In this document: positions 43,081 through 53,973 of the stretch, piece after piece
Layout of the letters: each line of letters opens with the position of its first letter
Position numbering within the stretch: position 1 is the stretch's first letter
NCBI GenBank assembly: GCA_020080175.1
Contig: JAGHQL010000081.1
Location: forward strand, 50,249 to 114,248
Source: Glutinoglossum americanum
Lineage: Eukaryota; Ascomycota; Geoglossomycetes; Geoglossales; Geoglossaceae
Length of the DNA stretch: 64,000 nt
Direction of reading: 5' to 3'
Position numbers and translations under genes: made by a program
The notes under the pieces: generated by a model
Database searches by the model: none
Told to the model about the DNA's origin: nothing
Seen by the model: the letters and a program-made list of their open reading frames with translations, nothing else

Positions 43081-46000
43081 TCACCCAGCATGCATCGCAC
43101 ACGTACACTGACACTCCGGAACGGGACACATTCTATGCCTCGCAAACCAATCCCTCGCATGATTAGCATGGAACCCGTGATTGCACCTCAAGCAAAAATT
43201 AAAGAAATGCTCCATCGGGTCACTGCATTCACCGCCGCCATTAACAGCATTATTACCACCACCGGCAACATTACTAACATTACTACTAATGCCATTATTA
43301 TTCTTGTCTGACAACGGTAGGGGTAATAGCCCACGGGACGATGCGGCCGCTGTGCGCGACGGTGAGAGCGCAGAAGAGGGCGAGGGCGAGGCGTGTGGCT
43401 TAGGTTGGCCGAGCCACATCATGCAGACCGCACAGCGGGGGAGGGTACGGCCGCAGGATGGGCAGACGACGTTATTGTTAAAGATGGAGTGGTGGTTGGG
43501 CGGATGGGTTGTTGATGCCGCCGGGGCGACAGCAGAGAGGAGCTCGGCAGCGGCAGCGGATGGTGTCGCAGTCGCCGTTGGTGCCGTTGGATCGTCGTGC
43601 ATTATTTGACCGCCTTCCGCAGCGACAACTGCGGCTTCTGCGGCGGAGGCAGCAGCAGCATCCGTCCGGGCGACAGATTGTTGGCAGAAGTTGCAGCGGA
43701 GGGAGACCTGTCGCGGGGGCATTGGGAGGGTACGGTGGTCATCGCGCGTCTTGGAGAGCTTGACGGAGTCGACGTCGAAGCGGCAGCGCTGAAGGTGGAG
43801 TTTCCACGTGTTGTGGTCGTAGCGGTATGTCTCGCGCCAGTCAGTAAAACGGAAGTCATTGAAGTAGAGTGGGGCGGCGAAGGAGGTGGCGAGGACGGCG
43901 GTCTGGTGGTCATTGTATTTGCCGATATATTCTTGAAAGAGGTCGATTGCTTGCTCGGTGATGCCTGTGAGTACGATACCTTCAATGTCACCTTGTTTGA
44001 TGACTTCGTCGACCATTTCGTCGAGGTATTTGCCGAGTTCGTCGTCAGGTAGGAATCGGAGTGCTACGCCCAAGCGATCCCTCAGTGGTAGCGACACCTC
44101 GTTGATGACTTCGTTCCAGTCACCGTTGCTGACGAACGCGAATATGGCTCTCGAATATGGGTCGTGGAGCTGGGTTCCTAGCTCTTGCGTTAGGTCCTTC
44201 CAGACTTGGCTTTTCTCGCCTTCAGGTGACTCCTGTTGGCGATAGTAGCCAGCAACGGCAACAGACATGAGTTTCATGTTGGGGTCGCCTTTTGAGAGAG
44301 CTTTGATGGCGCGTTGTGTAAGTCCGTTGAACAAAGCCCAGCCAGCTGCCTTTGTATATAAGCCTTGGTTCTCAAGGTATGAAAGTTCCATTTCGAAGCG
44401 TTCTGGAGGTTCGGCCCAGCCACAGATGGCTAAACAAAGTTGGCGATGTTCGGGGTAGGCGGTGCTGATACCGTTAAACTTGGGGCGGTTGAAATGGCGG
44501 TTGATACCAGTCACTGCATCGGTAAACTCCACGACGGTGGGATGGCCAATGGCACCACCAATCAGACGGGATTCATAGGAAGGATCTAGTGAGGTCAGTC
44601 GGAAGAAACCTTAGGGAAACCTCAACCCTTTCTGCTTACATAACGTGTTATTCCAGATCGCCCAAACTCCGAGAAAACTCAAATCGTAGGCTCCATAGAC
44701 CATTCCCATATCCTGAGCGGCTTCAACGGCACCTATAACATAGCTACAGCATCAGTGTTGCGCCCTAACAATACTTAAGACTTAAGCTCGACAAAAATAA
44801 CATACCGTCAACCCAAGTCCAGAGATCTTGGAGCCACTGGTCATCCGCGACTATCTCCTTATTCAATGCACAGTTGAACAGATATCCTTCTTTGCATCGC
44901 CTTCGCTGAACGACCCTTTCTTGTAACGCAAGAAAGTCAGTCATATCAAGCGAGAACCCAGGCGGTCCAAAGAAAGCATCGATGATCTGGATCTCATGTT
45001 GCTCGCGACTAGATATTGGACCCATCACTCTCCAAGGGAACAGCCTCGGATCCTCTTCGACGGGACCGGTATCTCTGTTCTCATCAACAGAGCCCTTACG
45101 CACCTCATACTCCTTGCGAGCAGCTTGAACCTTCCCACGGATTCTCTTCAACGTCTGAGCAACTGTCTCCCCCTCGGGCTCAGTGGGTTCGATAGTACGA
45201 AAATCCTTTCCCTCACCATCTACCTCTAGAGGGCGGGTCTTCCCGCTCAGATGGGTTACACCCATTGCGCGCTCAGCCGATAGAGTCCGTGCCTCTTTCG
45301 CCGCATTCATTTCCGTCTCCACTTTGCCAATCACAATAGCTCCCCTAGATGACAATCGGATCTCGGGGGGCGGTGGAAGCAGAGGGAAGATAGCAATACG
45401 ACCATCTGCGCGATATGTAATGGCACGGTGGCCGTCATTCGGATTTCCGGATACCATAAAGTCAAAGGACACAATTCGTTCGGACTCAGGGCGGCCACGG
45501 TTCTGGTCGTAGAATGGGAGCTCAATATCGCGAGTTCTTTTGGTGCGAAGTAGCTTTGGCCCCTCAGTCACAGTGGCATGTTGTACGCCAGGGCCTTGCC
45601 TCCGAAGAATCGAACCGGCCATATGGCCCCCATGGCTTGAGGGAGAGTACTCTTGCTTGGTCTCAAATACCCTTAGCTGACCAGTACTTGTCAAGACACC
45701 GAAGGTGCCTCGCTTCGAGCCACAGTAACGAACACTCCATATAGAGGGTTTGTAGCTTGGCTTGTAATCATCCACACAGTCTGTATAACTGAGGATGTGG
45801 CCCGGTTGGTCGATAGCAACAGCATTTGCTGGTGTAGGTAGAAATGGCGAACCTGTCTGGTGGGGAGAGCCGCGGCGATCCCAAACACACACTATCTGCT
45901 CGCCGACGGCGCATGAGGCGAAGTAGTTCGGGTCCCTTGCATCTATAGAGAGATTATGCACGCATTTTGTGTTAAATTGCAAAGAGGGGTTCCCCGAAGA

Positions 46001-46637
46001 TTCTGTCAGTAATGGGCATATCATCAGCACCCAATCCCACAAGAATGTTGATGTCAAAGTCACCTCTCAAGTCATAAACTCGGACGTATTTACTGGCCGC
46101 TCCAGTAACTAGCAGGTTAGGTTGATCAGGAAAGAACTTGATGCTGCTGATGCTCTCGCCGCTTGAAAGTCTTCTAATTGGCTCCACATACTTAATACCC
46201 CCTCCCCAGCCAGTGTTCTTCTGCCTATCCCAGGTTGAGAGACGCTGGTTGACATCCCAAATGTTGAGACAAAAGTCATTGCGGACCTTGTCAAGACCAG
46301 TTGCTAAGAGGCCGAATTTATTAAAGGCGACAGAGTTGCACGCGCGCTGACTCTTTACAGGAAAAGAGATTGTGGCATGAGATATCGTGTCGATGCGCAA
46401 GAGATTGGCTTCACCTGAAGACAAACCAAACGCCACAAGGGCTTCTTCAGCGGGAGACCAATCGTATGCTCGACATGCTGGCAAATTCGTATGACAGGCA
46501 ACCTCCTTGTATTTGAGAACCTTGCCTTTTGATTCTTCTACATCGTAAAGCCTCAAACTATGGTCGACAAGATTGAGAACAAGGAAGCGCTGATGATAAG
46601 CCGTAGAGTGGGGGGACCAACGAATTGCGGCTTGCAT
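43081..46637 (-). CDS. SEA4: SEA4 / MIOS homologue (SEACAT/GATOR2 subunit)
   Basis: WD40-plus-RING-like subunit of the SEA complex at the vacuole, which controls TORC1 in response to amino acids. Exons 46064-46637, 44806-46002, 44640-44732 and 43081-44585 give 1122 residues. The start MQAAIRWSPHS is followed by a WD40 propeller to about residue 400 (LVLNLVDHSLRLYDVEE, LLVTGAASKYVRVYDLRE, FASCAVGEQIVCVWDRRG). A helical middle part follows (QLCLAICGWAEPPERFEMEL, YTKAAGWALFNGLTQRAIKAL). The C-terminus is cysteine-rich and zinc-binding (CNFCQQS, CPSCGRTLPRCAVCMMWLG, FCLRCNHGFHANHARDWF, CPVPECQCTC). An Ala/Thr-rich low-complexity insert (about 925-990) and an Asn/Gly/Ser-rich insert separate the cysteine pairs. 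Confidence 0.93.
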
Positions 46638-47221
46638 GATTGCGATTGCGCGAGATAAGCAAATAGGTTTGAAGGAGCGTATGAAGAAAAAAGGATTGGA
46701 ATTGGCAAAGGGAGGTCCAGTCACATTGCAAAGCGGATAGATAGGCTATGATGTGGCGGTGAGAGGAACAGGAGATCTGCTCACAAGAGAGAACGGGGGG
46801 AGCATTTTATGACTTCGGCGCGCCATTCACTCTTTTCGGGCAAATCACAGTCGCTGTCCGTCATCATTCTCGGATCATCTTATCGCCGCGGGTTGATGTT
46901 TCAGGACCGCACTAAACTGCTCTTATTCTTAGCGCGACACCACGTGCTCGGGCAACGGATCATTACTTTTTCCGAGGCGATGGATAGTCCGGGATACCGT
47001 GGATACTTTGAAGGATCTTATAGAAATATATGTATAAATGAGAATTGGTTGACCATGTTACACATAGGCGATAAACAAAGATATTTAGTTAAAAGGATGA
47101 CTTGAATACATATAATATGATCGTGACTTGCCTATGGTAGAGCGGTACTCCACACGAGCGACTACAAACCACAACAATTCACAAACCCTCTTACGCTCTG
47201 ATTAACAACATATTCGCAATT
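46638..47221. other. Divergent promoter SEA4 / EFG1
   Basis: 584 bases between divergent starts. It contains one CACGTG-type site (about 46940-46946). No gene seen. Confidence 0.5.
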
Positions 47222-48106
47222 ATGGGCATCAAACGCAGCCACGATCAAATATCCGGCGAAGACTCATCTCTCGTCCACCCTTCTCGCCAGCCACTCTTTA
47301 GTCCCTCTTATCTGCCACCACCTCCAAGAAAGAAAATACGAACTCGAATTAAAAAGCCAAAAGTTAAAGGTCCAAAAGCCAGCAGGTCCGGCCCCATGCC
47401 CCTCCATCAAGTCAAAAAGCGCGTCCGCGATCTAGGCCGCCTACTTAAACATGCCGAAGACATGCCAGCGGACGTGCGGATGGAAAACGAGCGGGCGCTA
47501 GGTGCCTGCAGCCAGGAACTGGCGGCAAGGAAAGCGGAGAATTCGAGGTTGAGATTGGATAAGAGATATCGCCAGGTGAAGTTCTTTGGTATGTGGTGGT
47601 GATGCTTTCTGAAACCAGTACTGTTTTGAGCAATTCGGTAACAATGAGCTCCCGCAGAACGACAAAAAGCCACCCGACGCCTCAAACAACTCAATGCGCG
47701 CCTCTCCACCACACCTCCCACAGAAATCGCCTCCCTCCAACAGCAAATTCACATCGCCGAAGTGAATCTCAACTACGTATTGTACTACCCCCCGGCTCGA
47801 AGATACGTATCATTGTATCCTCCTGTCGCAAAAGCAGGCGGCAGTGACAGTGAACATGAGGTTAAGGCAGGCGACAGGAACGATATAATGCAGAAAGGAA
47901 ATCGAAGGGTATGGGAGGAGATTGAAAGGAGAATGGCGAGTGGGACGCTCGAGGAGGATTGGGGTCAGGAAACGGTAAGGATAGCGGCAGTGGAAAGTCC
48001 GATGGATATTGATATAGAAACCAACAAGTGGAAAGGGAAAGGGGAAAGGGACGGAAGGAGTAAAGCAACACCGGATGACAGTGACGGTGGGTTTTTCGAT
48101 GAGTAG
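47222..48106 (+). CDS. EFG1: rRNA-processing protein EFG1
   Basis: Nucleolar protein required for 18S rRNA maturation in the small-subunit processome. Exons 47222-47588 and 47658-48106 give 271 residues, similar to other fungal copies. The N-terminus carries a basic stretch (RKKIRTRIKKPKVKG). The conserved helical EFG1 core follows: LHQVKKRVRDLGRLLKHAED, RALGACSQELAARK, RYRQVKFFERQKATRRLKQL (formed by the splice), and IHIAEVNLNYVLYYPPARRY with VSLYP. The C-terminus is acidic and ends DDSDGGFFDE. It reads in the same direction as the nucleoside hydrolase gene, 343 bases downstream. Confidence 0.93.
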
Positions 48107-48449
48107 CAGTGTCCATCCCTCCGTTCTTAATCATAATTTGATGTGCGTGCACCTTGGATTCATAAATCAACCAGTCAAGACGTCAAACTGACAGTAATCA
48201 CTTATCCTAACCAATTGGCCGCTCCTCAAAAAGCCGATAAATTGCGTAACTGGTCAATCCGCTCATAAAACAGCCAAACAGCCTCTAGAGTTGGTCTATC
48301 AGTTCATAACCAACTATGTCTTACATAACCGATCGATGTGCTAAGTTACCAATAAACAAACCCCCCATAGCATATCTATATAAAAAAAGCAAAAGTATCG
48401 CAACACAAGAAAAGCCCGAGAAGTCACCAGAGAAGAAAAGAATTTCGAT
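48107..48449. other. Intergenic EFG1 to nucleoside hydrolase
   Basis: 343 bases, AT-rich toward the hydrolase start; no gene seen. Confidence 0.5.
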
Positions 48450-49816
48450 ATGGAATCACAACAGCGAATCCCTCTCTGGCTAGACTGCGACCCAGGCAAG
48501 CTGTCCCCGCCAAAACAAACCCCTCCACCACAAATCCTAACTTAACCACCAATCCAGGACACGATGTATGGTACCGCCCCCACTCAACACTACAAAACAC
48601 CCTCAAACCAAACTAAACCGTTATAATCAAGGACGCATTCGCCATCCTAATAGCTACTTACCATCCCTCCCTCTGCCTTCTCGGCATCTCCACCGTGTAC
48701 GGCAATGCACCCGTATCCCGCACAACCGCCAACGCGAGTAGTATCCTGACAGCACTCGGAGCATCAGATATTCCCGTCTATGCGGGTGTGAAAGGGCCGT
48801 TCTGTAATGATAGGATCGGGGGTGGTTTTGCGGGGGAGATTCATGGTTCGACTGACCGTTAATTAGCTAATTTTTGAGTATAATGGACTACTAGCTAATT
48901 CCTGACCTGAATAGGTACATCCGGTCTAGACGGTACAACGCTCCTCCCACCACCCCTTCAGCCATCTCAAGCTCAAAACGCTATCCTCGCTGCTCGCGAC
49001 GCTATTCTCGCTACAGGCGAACGCACAGCTTGGGTCGTAGCGACTGGTGCCTTGACCAACATCGCGTTACTCTTTGCTACGTTCCCGGAGGTAGCGTCAT
49101 GGATTAAAGGACTAAGTATTATGGGCGGAGCAGTTGGTGGTGGCTTTACGGATGCAGTTTTAGGACGTGTGGACGGGGAATTGAGGGTGGGGAATTGGAC
49201 GAAATGGGCGGAGTTTAATATCTATGTATGTTTAACCGTGTGTTTTAGTTCTAAATTAGAGAGCTAACATGGGGAATACCAATAGTGCGATCCTGAATCT
49301 GCACAATCCCTCTTCTCGAACCCCATCCTCGCCAAAAAAACGACGCTCATCCCCCTCGACCTCTCTCATCTCGTCCTAGCTACTAAACCAGTCCTTCAGA
49401 ACCTCCTCTATGGGCCTTCAGCCTCCCCAATTTCAAACCCCTCGCCATCTACGCTCCGCTGCCTCCTTTACGACCTCTTGACTTTCTTCGCAACAACATA
49501 CGCTCAAGTCTTCGACCTTACGGCCGGCCCTCCTCTTCATGATCCTATCGCCGTGATCGCCATCATTCCTGCGGTTATAGATGATTTCAGGCTTGATGAT
49601 CGAGGCGGTGAGAGGTTTGAGGTTGAGGTTGTGACCGGGAAGGGGGAGCTAGCCGGGAGGATTATTGTTAAGGATGTAGGGCCAGGGCTGAACGGTGTGA
49701 GGATTCCGAGAGGGGTGGACGTGGAGAGGTTTTGGGTATGTGTGTCAGAGTGTGTTGGGAAGTCAGAGGAGGCCCTTGAGCGGAATGGGTGGGCAGGATA
49801 TGAGAGGTTTGATTGA
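48450..49816 (+). CDS. URH1: Inosine-uridine-preferring nucleoside hydrolase
   Basis: Hydrolyses the N-glycosidic bond of ribonucleosides in purine/pyrimidine salvage. Exons 48450-48495, 48558-48565, 48632-48845, 48915-49225 and 49286-49816 give 369 residues. The calcium/ribose-binding signature WLDCDPGHDDAFAIL is assembled across the first two introns, with the 8-base exon 2 supplying the codons for part of it. The first intron has a GC donor (GCAAGC). Further marks are ISTVYGNAPVSRTTANA, YAGVKGPF, EIHGTSGLDGTTLL, WVVATGALTNIALLFATFPE, ISIMGGAV-like (LSIMGGAVGGG), EFNIYCDPESAQSLF, and the terminal barrel residues PPLHDPIAVIAII. The gene symbol follows yeast Urh1 by family only. Confidence 0.9.
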
Positions 49817-51379
49817 TTGACCGGTCTCCAATGCGATAACATCTTATCAGCAACAATCAATAAAAAAAAAGTGTGTAATGTTTCAGCGCTAAGAGGATCC
49901 AGTAATTCAAAAGACGTGTATGGTATCTTAAGGCTACGAGGACCTATCGCTAGGGGTGCCAACAGAACAAATCCAATCACTCCAAGCTGGAGGGAATCGA
50001 ATGATTCCGGGGATAAAACACACGCAGAACCCTAGCAGTTTAGGGGGTGAAGATAAGGACGACGACGACGACGACAACAATGGTGTTGACGACCGCCGCA
50101 CGAGTGCGGCAGAAGAGACCGCATCAGCTGCTGATGCCACGGATTGCTTCGCCGCGGACACCAGCTTTACTAACACCAGCACACCTAGGAAGCCGACACT
50201 CGAACCCGGGCAGCCGGCCCCAGAACCCAGAAGCGTTGGTCTACGCTCCCCGAGCCGGGCTTAGCCGAAAGAACGGACCAGCAAGACCGCGTGCAAGACT
50301 GGGCTATGCCGAGATCCCGACACGGGAGCATGCCTCGCAGGGCCGGGACCGCCGCGGTGGTCGCTCTTCCCTCGGGGCCGGCGATATATGGGGGGGATAT
50401 GTGGTGGGTGGGGTCCTCTCTGAACCCCACTGCAGCCCCTGGCCTCCTTTTCTCTGTGGAGCGAGGAGAGGGCTCGACGGTCCTCAAAGCCGGCGCCTTC
50501 TTTGGGATATGTGATGGAGGGGGGGAAAGCAAAGCCTTTCGAAATGTAGACAAGCTCGGTGAAGTAGGGGGGGAGGGGGGGGGGGTCAAATTAGGTTTAC
50601 GAATGGGGTTTGAGTTTAAGCCTTCGAGAAAGTGGCCCATCGATATGAAAATATCTTACTAACCGATTAAAAAAAAAAAAAAAAAACTCATCTGCAGAAT
50701 CAACGACGCAACGTTTTGTTCGAATGTTTAGGGGTGGAAGAGTCGATTACGAAGGATCCTGGGATGAAGATTTTACACGAGAAACGAAGGTATTTATAAG
50801 TAAAAAGAGAAAGAAAGAAAAAAGGGGGTGCCGCGTTATCTACACATGTTGCCTGTCCCGACCTTTTTTTTCCTCGTCGTCCATCAGGTGGCAAAACGGA
50901 GAAAAGCCCAAGGAGTCGTGTCTCGGGAGAAAGGAAAACAAACAATGCAGGCGAAGTAGAAGTACCCATAAAGGGGGAGGGAATATCCGTTTTGCCAGCA
51001 TCGCACCCGCAATTTGAATGAACAGAAAAAAAAAAAAAAACTAAAAAAGATGCTAATGCAAACAACATAAAATGCAGCATTATTTGCAGATGAGAAGCGC
51101 ATGGGAGACAAAGAATGCCAGAAAAAGCGTATACTAGTAGAAAAACACCATGACCTTTTTGGGAACCTGGAAAAGACGGTGGTGAGGAAATAAACGCGAT
51201 CAAAAAAATTGGGAGACTACATATTATCAGCCCATCCAGTTTTCCAGCGCATCACTCTGCTCCTTCATCCATTAGCCACATATCTAAGGCGCACCGTGGG
51301 TCCGCTTCGGCCGGCAATGCCCCTCCCCAACCATATTAACTGCTCCACTCATCGTGCAAGCCTGAAACAGCTCGCCATA
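49817..51379. other. Intergenic, low-complexity convergent 3' region
   Basis: About 1.56 kb between the nucleoside hydrolase and glycogenin stops. It contains a GAC-repeat stretch near 50056-50080, G-runs near 50565-50585, a pure A-run at about 50668-50686 and another near 51029-51042. No gene recognised. Confidence 0.6.
50668..50686. repeat. Poly-A homopolymer run
   Basis: About 19 consecutive adenines in a non-coding stretch; length may be affected by sequencing slippage. Confidence 0.7.
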
Positions 51380-53973
51380 TTAGGAGGTCGTAGGGGTACC
51401 CCCCTTACTCTTAGCGTCAGCACTACCCCCAAACCCGCCCTCTCCCTCTCTGCTCGTCTGCAATGACCGGACCGACGAGCCAGGCAGGATACGATTTGGA
51501 ATGACTCTCTTCTGGCCTTTCACTCCCTCGGCGCCTCCCTCCTCCGTTCCCAATATTTTGGGCAGTACTTCCGAGGTCCTCCTTGTGAGATCCTCGAGCT
51601 TGGCTACGGGGTCCTACAGCGTCGGGAAGGAGAACGATGAGCATAGCCCAAGATATGCTCAGAAGGAGGAACCAGAAACCGCCGTCACTCACCCAGTCCT
51701 CTTGTTTTGGAACTCCCTTTGCTGCAGGAAGTTCGCCTTCTTCGTCCCTTTCCGCATTCCAGAAGCTTGGTCGCCGCACCGGCGCCGGCGTGACCGGGAG
51801 GCTTGGTCTTTCGATCTCAGAGGGGAAGTCCGTGATAAGATTGCTGCCTCTTCTCCCTTGGCTCGTGGCATTGGCACCGGATACCCCATCGTTCACTAAG
51901 ACTTGTACTTTGCCATATCGCACCTGCTGGATACCCGTAATGTAGCGGCTAATGTTAGGGTCTTCATCCCAGGCATTTGATCGTGTATAGGTTTCCCAGG
52001 GCTCAATCGATGGAACAAACGCAGGGCTGACGGGCGAAACAATTGTATGGTCGGCGGTCATACCAGGGGCCAACTCAGAACCTCCGAATTGGTCTTGGGG
52101 CTTGGGAAACGGCTTTACCGGTATCCCGAGCTCAGCCCCAACCTTAGTCTGAGGTATTGCCTTGGGGAAGACACGGGATGGCGCGGTAGCAGTAGCTTCC
52201 CAGGGGAAGAGCGGCTTAGGTGGGTCATGCGCTTGAACTGGCTCAGGAATCTTATACCACAGGTCCTTAGGTGGTGGTCCCTGAGGTGGGGCGACAAAAA
52301 GCTCGCGGTTCTGAGACATGGTGTATACTGGGTGCGGGAGATTGGCGGCCTCGGGCCTAGAATCTGGAGGGGGGGGGAATCTATCATCATCAGCCTCAGC
52401 CACGCTAAACTTTGGTCAATGGGTTTTACCTTGCAGGGTCCCAACTGTGTTTCGGAGGGGAGAATGTTCGATCCCCTGGAAGGTCTTCTCCTCGGTCGTG
52501 CGTTTGCTTAGTTGAGATCGGAACCGCTAACGCTTGTGCCGTATGGGACACAGATTGTCCAGTCTCTCCATGCAATGGTTCCTCTACCGTTATTGTCGGC
52601 TCTCTAGGCTTCTTTGGCTCCTCTGGTTTCTCTAGCTCCTCTGGTTCCTCTGGCTCCCCTGGTTCCCCTGGTTCCCCTGGTTCCCCTGGTTCCTCTAGTT
52701 CCTCTAGTTCCTCTGACTCCTCTGGTTTCTCCTGCTTCTCCCGCTTCTCTTTCTTCCCAGGTTTCTCTGTCTTCTGGCGCTCCTTGGTAGTTGGTGGTGG
52801 TTCAGCTGAAGAGTATCCATAGCTACCCATAGCCTTCCTCTGGCGCTCCTTGGTACTTGGTGATGGCTCAACTGAAGAGTACCCATAGCTACCCTCAGCC
52901 TTCTCTCCCTTCACATACTGCTGGACAGTCCTCGATGGCGGTGCAGGCGCTTGCCCAGCGTAATAGTCTGTCGTCTGCACGACCGTGGTTAGCGAATTGA
53001 CCCACACGGACCATAACAGGAGAATCAACATACAGGCGTCCTATAATGCCGATCGTAAACTGACCACCACCTTCCTACAAACTCGTCGTAGGGCCCAGCA
53101 CCGTCCTTTCCCGTATCCCTGTCGCCTAACCATGGCTTTTCCGCCCCAATAAAATGCACCATTGACACGCTCGACCCAAAATGCTTAAACGCGGGTAGGT
53201 ACTGGTAGTTCCCGGATGGTGTCACGTTGTAGGTGAACGAAATCCGCTGCCAATTCCTAAAATGCATGTTCAACAGGCCTTGGTCTGCTCCATCAAACGA
53301 AACCCCCCGCTGCGCCAACGCCAACAGTGAGTAGAAATCTCCAAGATTAGGTGTCAGCACCATAACACCACTATTGAAGCAGTCGGGCCACCCAACGTCC
53401 GGTGCTGCAGCAAAATTGACGTCGAGATCGAACAGTTCATCTGGAGCGCGTAGGGCTACAGCATCGGCGTCAATGTAGACAATCTTGCGAAATTGGAGAA
53501 ACCGCCAAATATTTATCTTGGTGAAGGATGAAATGAGGTCTGGTCGGTTCATCAAATACAGATTTGCGGGTGTCTTATTGGTGAAGCGTTCAACAGGAAT
53601 GACATAGTCGAAGACTTTCTGTATGCACAATCAGAACCAGCTCTACTCAACAAAGCGAGCGCGCCCTACCTTCAGCTCTGTGATCGTTGAAGCCTGCAGA
53701 CCTTCCAAGACAACAGCTATGGCAAGCTTCTTTTTCGTCCCCGCATCTCGCAATGAATGCCCCAAGACCAAGGCGCCTGCAGTCAGTCAGTTAGCTAGCC
53801 GGTTCGATTGTTCAATTGTTGCTAGGATCGGAATTCTCAAACACATACCGGGTAGGTAAGCATCGCTCATCAGAAGCTTCATTGGTCTTATCAGCATCGC
53901 CACAATTCAGCACTATAACCAAGTAAGATCCACGAACCGTGCAGTAGGCATCTTCCCTGCCATCAGCCGCCAT
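51380..53973 (-). CDS. GLG1: Glycogenin (self-glucosylating initiator of glycogen synthesis)
   Basis: GT8 glucosyltransferase that primes glycogen by glucosylating its own tyrosines. Exons 53938-53973, 53849-53876, 53670-53776, 53034-53618, 52430-52974, 51693-52380 and 51380-51613 give 740 residues. The start MAADGREDAYCTLLMSDAYL is built from three small exons. The catalytic domain has PGALVLGHSLRDAGTKKKL, INIWRFLQFRKIVYIDADAV (DxD motif at about residues 107-109), and FNSGVMVLTPN. Then come DGADQGLLNMHF and HFIGAEKPWL. A long linker (exon 5) holds a 22-residue tandem repeat with GSYGYSS and a Glu/Pro/Gly run. Exon 6 has DSRPEAANLPHPVYTMSQ and PKPLFPWEA/IEPWETYTRSNAW, the region expected to contact glycogen synthase. 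The C-terminal exon begins DPVAKLEDLTRR. Confidence 0.92.
52637..52893. repeat. Coding tandem repeats inside glycogenin
   Basis: Two nested repeat types within exon 5. One is a 66-base unit in two copies (52828-52893 and 52762-52827), coding 22 residues that begin GSYGYSS. The other is a run of 9-base units read on the plus strand as GGTTCCCCT (about 52637-52715), coding EPG/EE-type triplets. Confidence 0.85.

Noticed and set aside
43500-44052. Plus-strand Gly/Val-rich frames opposite SEA4
   Set aside because: Antisense shadows of the Ala/Asp-rich coding sequence.
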